A program made the position numbers and the translations under genes. Positions 49,884-60,686 of a stretch of DNA of 64,000 nucleotides are shown here, one piece after another. The stretch spans positions 1 to 64,000 of the forward strand of contig VCCP01000004.1 in NCBI GenBank assembly GCA_005765155.1, given 5' to 3'. Position 1 is the stretch's first letter; each line of letters begins with the position of its first letter. The notes under the pieces are model-generated. The model ran no database searches and was not told where the DNA came from. It was given only the letters and a program-made list of their open reading frames with translations. Source of the stretch: Zelopaecilomyces penicillatus (Eukaryota; Ascomycota; Sordariomycetes; Hypocreales; Pseudodiploosporaceae).

Positions 49884-52800
49884 ATGGTTTTTCTACAGTT
49901 CTTGATTGGGGTGCTTCTCCTCGGTGCATCCCTTTGTAATGCCACTCCTCAGAATTTCCGTGTTATCAGAGCCCGAAATGATGTACTTACAAGGCAGTCG
50001 ACTTCTGATACCGCTTGTCCGGTAGGGTTTGTGTGCAAAAGCACCAAATGCCCTAGCGATTTGGTTTGTCCCTCTGGCGAGGATTGTGTTTCTTTCGATG
50101 GGACTATAGGCTGTGTCGACAGCGGCTCGCAGGTTTGTGCGTTAAACCCAGATACCTTTGAAGCCGTTGTTTGCCTTCAGGACAATGGTATTTGCTGGTA
50201 GGTGAAGAAGGCGCTGCATCTGCCCATCCTCGACCGTACACTTTAGTTGACGAATGTCCCAGCCACGGAAATTGCTATGCAGCCAATGCTGTTTGCTGTG
50301 CTTTCCCAAATGTCAAGTGTTCTGTCGGCAAATTGTGTGCGAATGCTTGCAACCCAGGCCAGACATGTGGAAGCACTGCCTGTGCAGGAGGCAGTGTATC
50401 ATCAACCACCACGGCAATTACTTCAAAGAGCTCCTCTACAACCGCGTCGTCCACTATTTCTATCCCGAGCAGTGGTCCCACACAAGTCAAGTCTGTCGGC
50501 GCGTTCAAACTTAAGGGCTGTTATGAAGACAACCCAAACGAACGTGTCTTGAGAAATGGTACAAGCCAGGATTCTGGTATAACCGTTCAGAAATGCGCCG
50601 ACTTGGCAAAGGATTGGCGCTACGCTGGTGTAGAGTTTGGCAGGTAATCTCCCCCCCCCCCCCCCCCCCCCCATGTTGCTTCTTCGCCTACTTAGCTATT
50701 CATGGCTAATCCCCATTTTTCGCCCGCCCTAGTCAATGTTTCTGGGGTAATGTTCAATTCGATCCTCGCGAGTTGGACAAGAATGATTGCAACACACCAT
50801 GTGGTGGAGCAAAGTCCGAAGCTTGTGGCGGAGCAAAACGAATTTTGATCTATGAAAATCCGGACTATGTTGATCCCACCAAAGCTGAATATGTTCTTGC
50901 GTTAAAAGAATGGCGAAAAGAGCTTGACACGATTCGAGGCTTAATTGCCGAGTTCTATAGACTTGTGACGATATACAATGGACAAAAGCACGACGACCCG
51001 AGTAAGCGAGCTGTTGAAGGACCGCAATCTCTGCCCCATAATGCAAACACAAAACGGATGCCACCAGGTGTTTTGTTAACGCAGATTTTGAATGCGCGCA
51101 ACGCAGTCTCTTCTGCCCGTCCGCGGCTTTGTATGTGCCATTTATATCATACCATGAGTTCCATAAGTTGACAGACAAATAGCTTCTGCAAATAATCTGA
51201 TGCTCACGGCCGCCGGCCGGGCTCGAGTAGCTCGAGTGGTATGTGTTCTCTGAGCTAAACTTTCTCTCATCATCAGTATATTAATTTTATAACTAATTAT
51301 TTACACATAGATTAATGAGGGCGAATATCATGAATTAACAACTATGTGTATGCTATTGTCCCCTTCATCCATCAGAGATGATCCCCTACACCACTACAGG
51401 TAAATGTGTGCCATCAGTGTTGCTAACTTGCTACAGCCAGTAGAACATCCTCGGCCGCCTCAACAGTGTCGGTGGTTGAGGTTAGCACCACTGCTTCAAT
51501 CAGGGCGGCCTCCACAATTGCTATACAAGCAGCAAGTTACACTATAACCTAACTGAAAAGAGAAACCGCTAGTGCATTGCTGACTGAGGAGTTAGATTAC
51601 CGTTTTTGGAGCCCGTGAAATTGTCGTTAAGGGCGTGATTGTTCTCAAAGCTATTGGGATATGTATGTGCAGGCTTCTATACTTACCTTAAGTGACCCCT
51701 TTTCTAACTTGTATGGGCACCTTTTCAAAGTTTTGGCATTGTTTCAATGGATAAGCAGCCACGAAAGTGATCAAGGTACCAATCCGATAAGCACCTCCAC
51801 AAGTATGGTTGATCCTACAGTGCAACCTACAAAGACTACAACGACTAGTACTTCAACACCAACAGGGGTGCCAAAGGAGCGTATTGCCACGTTTACAGAG
51901 GATATGACGTCTGCCCAGTTTTACGCAATTATAGCCGCTCTAGTCTTGAGAGGGAACGAAATCACTGATTTGATTTCTATCACAAAACCGTCATTTTATG
52001 CAATTCTAGGCAACTTCTATGACACGGATGCCCTGGTTCTTTCTAAGCACCCTTTGATTGCGGGTCTTGGCCTTAACGGCAGAGGACGTCTCGATGACTT
52101 GGACTCGGGCCCAGAAAAACCAAAAAGCAAGGCCGGCAATGGAAAAAGATCTGTATCTGCCTTACGAAAGCAGACCAGAAGTCGTGCACAAGTCCAAGCT
52201 GATAATTTTGCTGCGAATAACGCCTTGGTTAATAGTTCCACTATTCTAAGAAGAGATCTCCAGCCGAACAATGCTATTGAGGAGACAGTGCTGTTTCAAA
52301 ACGATGCTACAGGTGCCTGGGACATCGTGGGTAATGAGCCATTCGCACTCCAGTGGCTCGGCAGTCTATGGGCTCAAAATGGACTAAGGGGTAACTGTCA
52401 GTATAAGTTTTATATACCCTTCCTTTACCCCTCAAAAGATTTATTTATTTCTCGACTAATATTACTGTCGTAGATGTTGGCTATAACCGTGCTTTAATAG
52501 ACAACCAATTAAGGCGGCGCGTTCCGGTGTATGTTGTTGACTCCGGTATTGATAAGTCTCACGCTGTAAGTCTAAAGCTTCCCACACCGTTAAAGCGGAG
52601 CCAGACACTGTACAGATATATGCTGAACCCAATGCTCCTCAGGATTTCCATGGCCCTGCTCCTTAAGCCTTTAATTTCTATATCGATATCACAGAATACA
52701 ATGGACTTGCACTTGATGAGTTTGGCCATGGCACCGGTATGGCGGGCTGTATTGCTGGCAATATTGGCGGAACCTATAAATTTGCCGAACTTGTTCCTGT

Positions 52801-53608
52801 TAAGGCTGTTCAGAACGACGGGTTTCTCCCAGCATGGAATGTTATACATGCATTATCACAGATCATACAGCGACAGCAAGCTATTGGAAATCCGGGAAGC
52901 GTTGTTACCATGTCAATCAGCTTTCTGGAATCGCAACTAGTCGATGTTATAAACCAGGCAGGGTATGAGCCTCTTTATCCTACGCTGACCAGGCTACCGT
53001 TCCATAATGTCGTCGTCATTATGTCAGCGGGAAATCTCCCAAACGAACCTATAGGATCTAGATTCCCATGAAGATACGGAGGTGCCTTGACACCTTTTAT
53101 CGTAGTGGGTTCAACTGATGCGAATGGTCATCGGTCGGACTTTTCGAGCTATATTGATGAAAAAAGTAGTGGGCTCCTCTCTCTCTATGTTATGGCTGAG
53201 CAAGTAGTCGTACCAGCAGTCGGCGATGGCTATTTACATAAACAAGGGACCTCACAGGCTGCTGCTATGGTGGCAGGTATGGCTGCCAGGCTAATTGCAG
53301 CTGATGTTGCGCCAGCAAATGTCAAGTCTAGACTTCGGTTTGACGGCATCGATCTAAAGGGGAACGGCTGGGAGTGGGATGACGGGTTTCCAGTCGCCCG
53401 TGGAGGAATCAAAAATCAGGTTCCATGTTCAGATCCTGTGTTGCCCCCTCTCGCAACTCCGATATACACGTCTTATCAAGGAGGAGACGGTATTATATTT
53501 GAGGCTACTGCAAGCTTTGCTGCTCCCTCTACTATAACATCCACTTGTTATGATGTTGTTTCACATACTCCAGCAGTATTACAAACAACTACAATTGCTG
53601 TATTGTAG
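49884..53608 (+). pseudogene. Broken WSC-domain / subtilisin-like secreted protein gene
   Basis: The signal peptide MVFLQFLIGVLLLGASLCNA starts at 49884. A Cys-rich region follows, then a Ser/Thr linker, a WSC domain (GCYEDN... to CGGAKSEACGG) interrupted by an intron at 50644-50732, a helical region, another Thr-rich linker and a subtilase domain. The intron 52391-52473 has a CTAAT branch and joins correctly. The catalytic triad is readable: Asp in VVDSGID (52539), His in GHGTGMAG (52727), Ser in GTSQAA (53252). The Asp and His parts are in different frames. TAA at 52664 and TGA at 53069 interrupt the subtilase frame, and 51170-51660 is only partly readable. An intron near 50188-50246 is needed to join the first two Cys-rich parts, but its donor is poor. 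Such proteins are extracellular. This allele looks inactivated. Confidence 0.7.
50651..50672 (+). repeat. C22 homopolymer inside an intron
   Basis: Twenty-two C in a row lie in the WSC-domain intron between the GTAATC donor and a CTAAT branch point. Its length may be misassembled, but as it is intronic this does not affect the frame. Confidence 0.9.
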
Positions 53609-54539
53609 CTACCTTAAAGAAAAAATCTGAAATCCTGCTAGGGTTGTTAGAGCACAGTGAGCTTACTGGATTAAGCGGCTCGGTAATTCCACAAGATCGG
53701 TATCCACTCTATGAAAATAATGTCTTACCTCTCCTATCTTACCTGGCTTTAGCTTAAGATTAGGACCCTTACAGAGATTAATAACAGTAATAATAAATGA
53801 CACCTCGTATTTTACTATTTGACACCTTATAGCCGACTGGTTTCATGGAATCCCCACACCACCATGTCCTAGCACCAAGATCCTTTTATACAGCTGCTTA
53901 AAGAGGGCTATTGTAAGGTTATCACGAGGCTGGTATATAGGCTGTTGCGCTAGCGGGTTACAAGGTCATATTGGCTCTTCAAATAACAAGGCATTTGTAC
54001 TGTAATATTCATCCCTATATACTTACATCGAAATTCCATGCTATAGGATGGTTGTGTGGGGATTCTACTGAATTAGTCTATTGCACAGACCTATACGGTA
54101 TTAAATAGCAAAAGCTGAGTTGTCATTTAGCACTGCTTTTTAGTATATATTGTCAGATGTAACTAGTAGTGATCTACACAGGTGTTAGCAATTAAGTATG
54201 TCTCAGCTTATTGCTATGCCGTTTGTGCATCCATAAGCATGTAAGTATACTAAGAGCACAGTAATGTCCGTGCTAATTATATCCGCTCATTAACCAACAT
54301 AATCTTCTTGCCCCTGTATTATAAAGACCTATATTTTAAAAGTTCAGTTAATATATATATTAAAGATGTCAATATTGCCATCTGTGTTATATACTTTCCC
54401 TCTATATCTTTTCTCTATACCCTGTTAGCAGTACTACAACATTCAACTTCAACTTCCAAATCCCCTTATCAATCAATCAGCAAAACTGCAAAACGAAACT
54501 GCAGCAAATTCCTGCCTCCAGATTCACATTCCTGCTATA
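53609..54539. other. Intergenic DNA without recognised gene
   Basis: It is moderately AT-rich. A 94-codon open frame at 54308-54592 overlaps the next gene in another frame and has no family features. I see no domain on either strand. Confidence 0.5.
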
Positions 54540-54821
54540 ATAAAGTCTACGTTTTTCATCTCGATGATCGCTGTCAGTGTTGGGCTGGCTAGCGCTGATC
54601 CGGTCCGGAAAGTTGTGCAAGAACCTGAATGTCCACTGGCACCAACAACTTGCGCTGATATTGTTGGGATTTCCCATGAGTGCTACATGCTTAATAATTA
54701 CGAGGATATCAAATGCGAAAACGGACAGTGCGTCGCTCCGGACGGATGCCATTTAGTGGAATCAGATGATCCCGCTACATATCCAAGCGGCCAGGCAGTG
54801 CTTATAGACAACTCCTCCTAG
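54540..54821 (+). CDS. Small secreted Cys-rich protein with probable lost start codon
   Basis: From the ATG at 54564 the frame encodes 85 residues: a short hydrophobic start (MIAVSVGLASA), then a mature part with six cysteines (C-x6-C-x9-C-x10-C-x4-C-x5-C) and an acidic C-terminus. The same frame continues upstream for eight more codons that complete a typical fungal signal peptide and begin at ATA (54540-54542), just where an ATG would be expected. G-to-A in a TG context is a RIP-type change. Translation from 54564 leaves a shortened signal peptide, so secretion may be impaired. Function unknown. It could be an effector-like or cell-surface protein. It converges with the P450 gene. Confidence 0.5.
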   Translation: MKSTFFISMIAVSVGLASADPVRKVVQEPECPLAPTTCADIVGISHECYMLNNYEDIKCENGQCVAPDGCHLVESDDPATYPSGQAVLIDNSS

Positions 54822-55167
54822 ACCTAGAAAAAACCGATTGGTAAGAAACCTATCCAACTCGGTGCTGATCCCATATTAACCTGTGGTGCAAAAGATAAAT
54901 CCACCTTGTGCAGACACAAGCATATACTGCTATATGTTCAGCACACCACCCAGCTTTTCAGGAGTCCCTCCTCTGAAGAACTGTCCTGACGCTAAGAACC
55001 TCTGTTATGTATTACTCAACAATATAGCCAAATATACCTGAACTATAGTTATTCCACTAGTTTAGACTTGAATAAGCCTTATTGTTCTGCTGCGTATTTC
55101 TCCTTTAATAACCAGGCAGTGTGGATTCTGGGCCGAGATGATCCTTACTCAACCCCGCGCCACTCTA
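54822..55167. other. Intergenic DNA between convergent genes
   Basis: This is 346 bp between the small Cys-rich gene and the P450 3' end. No ORF or motif of note. Confidence 0.6.
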
Positions 55168-57103
55168 TTATATGTTTCGTGGAGTCATCTTTAATGGCAA
55201 TATCAATCCCGGGTTTACCTGCTCAAGGTCAAAGTGGCGAAGTATCTAGGCAACGTCAATAGGCGCCAATTTGAATGCCAAAGGCTGTGGTTAACTCACC
55301 ATAACAATAGACTTGGACACAAGCATAGTGCCGATGAACCTCCCAGGACACTTTCGATACCCAAAGCCCCAGTGAGAATCGTAACGGTCCCAAGTACGAA
55401 GCTCCTTTTCTGATGCTTCAAGCCACCTTTCTGGCAAGAATTCGTCTGCATTCTTGCCCCAAATCTTTGGACTCGTGCAAATAGCGTAAGGACTGGTAGC
55501 AATAGCTACCCCAGGAGGCACAATTCGATCCCCGAGTGATAAAGATCTATCGAGTGATGCGCGCCATCTGGGCGACGAAGTGGCATTGATCCGCATGATC
55601 TCTCTCATGCAAGCATGCACGTAGGGCAACGCAAGGCACTCCACTGAGGTGGGAACTGGACCGGTTAATTTCCCAGTGGCAAAAGCTTGATCAATTTCTT
55701 CCTGGGCTCTCCTCAACGGTCCATGGTGAGCTGCCATTTCTGTCGCAATGAAGTGAATCGTGCCTCCAGCAGCCGCTGAACCACCCAGTCTGTAGGCACC
55801 AAAAAGTCAATGTCAGTTTCTTTTCTGCTTAAATACATACAAAGCAGTCTGTCCCAACCCTCTCGTGGCTATCAACGACTGTCAATGAAAGACTTACATG
55901 TCGGATACGAGCTGATCCTCAATGTCGGGAACAGGGATAGTTTTGCCATCTGTTGACTTGGCTGCCAACCATTGGTTTAGCATGGGGCGCCACGAGGCAG
56001 GTTGTTCAATGTTTGACTCCTTGGGGCTTGTCTGCATAGCCTTATGGATTCTCTAGCTCAAAATTAACTCCTGCAATAGGCACCTTGTTGGGTAGCTCGT
56101 GTAGGGAAATGGGCAGACTTACATTTATCCAGCGGCCCATGCCCTTCATGTCCTCTGGGCCACTTACCAATAGCCGTCGCCCTATGATCGTGTTCTCTGC
56201 CAGCCATAGAACTAGCCGATTACGACTGAGTGTCCATCGCTTGTACACGCGGTAGCTGCTCTTGATCAACCCCTCAACATCAGATTTGGCTGCTATAAAG
56301 CCGAAGCTCTTCCCCAGGCTGATTTTGGTGTACATGTCTAGTCCAAAATAACTACACATTTGTTCTGGATTAGTATAACATTATTGTTACCAAATTATTT
56401 GACTGGCGATGGAGGAAGAAGGCAATACTCACGTCACCCACGTTGTCCAGTCCAACACGGGATTCTGTTCTGCCTCGCAACGCATGCCTTTTATCCACTC
56501 GACAAATGTATCGTCAATTGGGGTTTCATATGTTTGTACAAGCGACGGCGAAAACTGGGCAGTTAATAACTTGCGCGTTGGGAAAGGACTGAATTGACTT
56601 ACTGCCATGCCAAACTTTCGCTTAGCTGCCGCGTATTCAGCATAGTGGGCCTTGTTGGTGGCGGCAGCAGGACAGGTAAAGTCCTTTGGGTATTCCGTCT
56701 TACTTGTCTGACGATGATATACAACGGGAATCAAGTCAGGATCGTTGAAGCTGAGGTGGTTCGGGCCACACCGTACAACGGGACCTGGAATAGATTAGCC
56801 CAGATGACATTTAATTGGGCAACACAGCCATGCTTTCTTGGAGATGGTGTGCAAAAAGAATGAAGGAAACAATGCATGTGTACCATATTTTTCGTGTAGT
56901 TGCCGATACCATGTCTTTTCGCGGCCAGTCCACAGTACATAGAAATGAACAAAGCTGAAAGTGGCTGCCAGCTTGGGGCCAGGAAATGACGATAGAGGAT
57001 GGAGGAAAAGCCGCCTGAAGATAAAGACAAAGGCACAAGCCAGGGTGAAAAACCCCAGGCTCTGGCAATAGCCTGACCAGTGCATTTTTCCCCAATTATC
57101 CAA
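55168..57103 (-). CDS. Cytochrome P450, seven exons (484 aa)
   Basis: Exons are 57103-56884, 56784-56603, 56554-56433, 56351-56123, 56031-55898, 55789-55300 and 55245-55168. All six introns (48-108 nt) have GT...AG ends, several have CTAAT branch points, and phases add up to 485 codons including stop. The N-terminus has a membrane anchor (LGFFTLACAFVFIFRR) and the PPGP-like FPGPKL, then EKYGPVVRCGP across the first splice. The I-helix has AAGGT, the K-helix EIMR (ExxR), then FLPERW and the heme loop FGYRKCPGR with the cysteine ligand. The sequence pattern is closest to the large pisatin-demethylase-like group of fungal monooxygenases. The substrate cannot be told, and no biosynthetic cluster partner is visible. 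The first donor (GTACAC) is atypical. The enzyme should sit on the endoplasmic reticulum and needs a P450 reductase. Confidence 0.9.
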
Positions 57104-57689
57104 GCTGCTGTGCTGTCTGTGGTGCGTGCTTCCACACTTGGACCTCGAACTTTACGCCTCGGCCTTGGTGTAGACGATCGAGAGGAATTCACGGACGAAT
57201 CTTTGTGTTTATGTTTTTCATGTTCTCCACTCGATCGTCGCCGCTTACGTGACAATGTATCGTTTGGGGCGAGATCGTCCTCATTTTTGGGAGCTCTAGA
57301 TCAACGATGTACCGTAAACCCTTAGCAAATTCGGACAACGCTAATCGACGCTACCGAACTACCCGAGCCCTAGTTCATGTATTAATGTGAGCCCCATACA
57401 AAGGTAATCAATAGCATTATATAATCGGTTAAGCCGATCTTAATTATAGATATAAATTAATTTTAAAATTTTAAAAAAGGTATATTTTTTTATAATTTAT
57501 AATAATTAATTATAGTATTATAACAAGATAAGGGCTTAAGCTCAGAGAGCGATAATTCAGCGGTCTAAGTAGATTCTGATGCTGGAGGTAACTTATATCA
57601 TGTTTTTCTATACTACTATAAGTTAGTGGTGAGACTAAAGCGGGGGACTTATACAAGCCATATCAGTGGTGTTATCCGAATTTGCTGAG
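57104..57689 (-). other. P450 upstream region, Ser/Arg-rich relic and AT-rich patch
   Basis: On the minus strand 57310-57104 stays open and reads as a Lys/Arg/Ser-rich low-complexity segment (RKRRRSSGEHEKHKHKD), running into the P450 start in another frame. It may be the degraded linker that follows integrase in the copia remnant next to it. 57360-57540 is AT-rich. The P450 promoter therefore seems to lie in old transposon DNA, an inference. Confidence 0.35.
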
Positions 57690-58280
57690 GGTTTACGGTA
57701 GGGCCATAGCTTTTGCAATAGCTTGCCCTGTATTCGAAGCTTGCGAGCGATAACCATGATCACCCCCCCCTCCCAGAACATTCGGCAAGACCGTTCTGAT
57801 CTGGTGTATCCGACGGGGATGGCTTGAAAGTGATGCCCTTCATGATAATGAACTCCTTCCATTTCTTTCCCAAACCCTTCTCGCCATCGAATTGTATGTA
57901 TCGCGTAGTGAATCCCCAGTTATTATTTGTAATGGCGAGAAACTCTTGTGTTACTGACAGGATGTCCTCTTGACTTTTATTTGGAAGATTGAATGAAACA
58001 TGGTAGGCGGAATAATCGCAGTAGAAGTAAACGACCCAGGAGTCAGCGTTGAATGCTTCGTCTAAGTCGATAAGGTCGAGATGTATCTTTTCGAAAGGAT
58101 AAGTTCCCCTCCATGTTGGAACGCGTGAGATTTGCTGACGCGCTTGTCCGAGTTGGCATTCGGGACAGAGTTCTGATTCTCGTTCAAAGTCGTGTGTGCC
58201 AAGTGCTGCACCTTTGACTGCCTGAGGTATATGTTTAAGAGTTTCCTTCCGGACGTGGCCCACACTAGCCGCCGCCATTT
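57690..58280 (-). pseudogene. Decayed Ty1/copia integrase fragment
   Basis: Read leftward, 58278-57760 encodes the integrase zinc region (a GHVRKE start with C-x2-C in CPECQLG) and a catalytic core with HLDLIDLDEAF, RYIQFDGEKGLG and SPSDTPDQNGLAE. The frame then shifts at a C-rich run (57763-57774) and continues as GGVIMVIARKLRIQ, LWPYR, the usual sequence after the DDE core. Protease, RT and RNase H are missing. It is not RIPped, unlike the subtelomeric copia remnant, and looks decayed by indels and truncation. Confidence 0.8.
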
Positions 58281-58394
58281 ACCCGGACTTACCCCTCCAA
58301 CTCCTTCATGTGGGTGCCACCGCCCCACTCACGCGTCCACATCATCACAACCTCAATATTGTTAAACCATCTACCTCTGTATCAAGAAACAATA

Positions 58395-59041
58395 ATGGAA
58401 GATAAACAACCGCAGGTAAAGACGGGTCATGCCGTTCAGCAGCTGCCCCCCGCCCAGCATGATGGTGAAATTAGCAACCAGCTTGGTAACTCTACATCTC
58501 TACCGGTGTATCGACACGAGGAGCCGCATGAAGAACAAATAGGGGCGAAAGAGCAGCCTCTTTCCCGCGCCGCAGCTATTTTCTCTCTGGCTGTTCTGGT
58601 TCCCGTTTCTGGTGCTGTTTTCGCAGTCATGGCCGTGAACCAAAGCTCAATAGCCAATGACCAGTCCCAGGTTGCCAATCAAATTGCCCTTCTCTCAATG
58701 TGCTATACAAATTCTGTGAGCCTTTCAACGTTGTGTCTTGTTTATGAAGGACTCCCAAGACTAATTCAATACAGTCGACGGCTTTTTGCTCCCGGCTACT
58801 TGGCCAGGCTGATGACATTGTTGCGCAACTGGCCAAGAAGCTATACCAAGAAGAATCTAACGGCAATCGTATTGATGTTTTGGAAAGCGAAGGGGGTAAG
58901 CCGTTCTTATTGAGCTCTATTATTACGTTTTGGGTGCTTATGGCGGTGTCTGTGGTTTGTACGCTTTGGTATTCTGGTCATCAGGTATGGGCTTGGCGTC
59001 TGGCGAGGGTACAAAGGAAACATTCTATAGCAAAAGCTTAG
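58395..59041 (+). CDS. Two-pass membrane protein of unknown function (195 aa)
   Basis: Exon 1 is 58395-58715 and exon 2 58775-59041. The 59-nt intron 58716-58774 (GTGAGC...CAG with a CTAAT branch) lies between codons. The protein has a hydrophilic N-terminus of about 65 residues, a first membrane helix (FSLAVLVPVSGAVFAVMAV), an NQSSIANDQSQVANQ amphipathic helix, a loop with a few Cys, then a helical segment and a second membrane helix (FLLSSIITFWVLMAVSVV) before a short basic tail. I do not recognise the family. Both helices are preserved and splicing restores a long frame, so it is probably a real gene. It starts about 115 bp from the copia integrase remnant. Confidence 0.65.
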
Positions 59042-60278
59042 CCAACCTCAGAGGGGTGATGGTAAACATAGTTTATGCGGAGAATACTGTAGCACTTTGA
59101 GGCCGATGAGTTGGGGCGTTTGCGGGATCTTAATATAACAGTAGTGTCTATTCTATTTACTTTCCAAATTAGTATTCCATGAGATATTGCAGAAGAATCT
59201 GCCCTTACAACGGGGTATTACTCCCTTGATATGACTGTTGAGCCTGAGAAATGGTACAGATTGTGAGTGTCCACAAATTTAGAGCTACAGAAGCTGAGCA
59301 TTGGGTTGTCGACTCCGTAAGTCCTCTGCTGAGAAGAAACTCCTCGCTCCGTTTTTGCAGTTGACTCTACCACTATCTGCCGAAGTTTGTGGAATAGGTC
59401 TGCCCGAAGAGGAAATTTCTAAAATGCTAGAAAGTGCATCTGCATGATTCGGGCAATTTCAATTCCCTCACCATGGACGAGATAATTTTGCATCACTGTT
59501 TCAAATTGTGCGACTCAGGGGTTAGAAACTCACTTGAGATGGCTTCCATCGTTTGCACGTGTAAAACTTAGTCTGAAACTGGCATCCAGCTAGGATGAAT
59601 TAAGCTCGACGGGATCAATCACATGCCAACTCGACGAGCTTGCAAGCCAGTCTTTTTTATAGTTCCTTTAACGGTTTAGGTTATCGAGATTGCTAGTCAG
59701 GGCAGCGCCACAGTAGCGGCTTTCAGATAATATGCATCAGACGCCCCTTCAACCAGTGGTTGAGGAGGGCACGTAGCGCAGGTATCGCAGTTCCTTATGA
59801 TACACAGAGACCAGGGTGGGGGGGCAGCAAAACGAAGTGAATACACACAAACTGGGCCCCATAACTGACAGAAACCACAACTATTTCGGACTGTGTAACT
59901 CTTCCGCAAATTTGTGCCTTCCGGAACAACACACCAGCTCGCAGTTGTACTATGTTTGCGTGCATCCAAGTATGGGCTCAAAGCGCAACTGACTATCCCA
60001 CATCTCAGATAGCAAGATTTTTGCAGAATGTCCCTTCAAGGTGAAAGAATTGACGGCCCCTACAATCAACCAACTTAGGACAAAGCGAGTGCAGGAGTCG
60101 CCGTTCAACCCTTCTGGGAACTTCACAACACGGCAAACAATGAGGATATCATATTTGATCACGCCTCCTAAAAGGTAGAAATCCATGACAAGATGTCTTA
60201 GGTTCATACGGAAGTGTTCAACATGCAAGCAACGCTTCGTGCCTGTGTCGGGTTGACAATGACCGGAGCCGACCTGCA
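59042..60278. other. Intergenic DNA with no supported gene
   Basis: Several short ORFs exist on the minus strand (59697-59981, 59950-60294), but they show no family motifs and overlap one another or the BAH relic. I do not call them genes. Confidence 0.45.
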
Positions 60279-60686
60279 GTGAACGGTGTGGCATATAAAG
60301 CAGGTGATTTTGTATACATTGCCGACAAGATCGCCATTCAACGACGGAATGCAGCTGCCAGTGAGCAACCCGAGTTGTGAGACTGCTGGATTGCGATCAT
60401 TCTCGAGGTAAGGGCAGTGGATAAGGATCATGTCTATGCGCGCATCTTTTGGATGCATACCTGGAAAGACCTGCCCGAATTAGCGCAATCCGCGCTAAAG
60501 AATGTTGATTTTGATAAATCAAGCGAGCTGACTGCTTCGAATCATAGTAAGAATCCCTACCTGAAAAGAAGATGTAAGCAATCTGAAGCGCTTTCCTTGC
60601 ATTCAAGGTACCATGGTAGAGACAAACACGGAAAGCTACGCATAGAAAACTCCCGCACTATAGGAATACAGCCAGCTGAGCGGTAA
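60279..60686 (+). pseudogene. Fragment of a BAH-domain protein
   Basis: From 60279 the plus frame reads VAYKAGDFVYI, then after a TGA at 60378-60380 DCWIAIILEVRAVDKDHVYA, RIFWMHTWKDLPE and SELTASNH. This matches the core of BAH domains found in fungal chromatin-associated proteins, which start at a GD.V.. strand and continue through WIA.ILEVRA and VYARV.W. The rest of any such protein is missing on both sides, and the in-frame stop shows decay unless an intron covers it. It is probably a relic of a larger gene. Confidence 0.55.
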
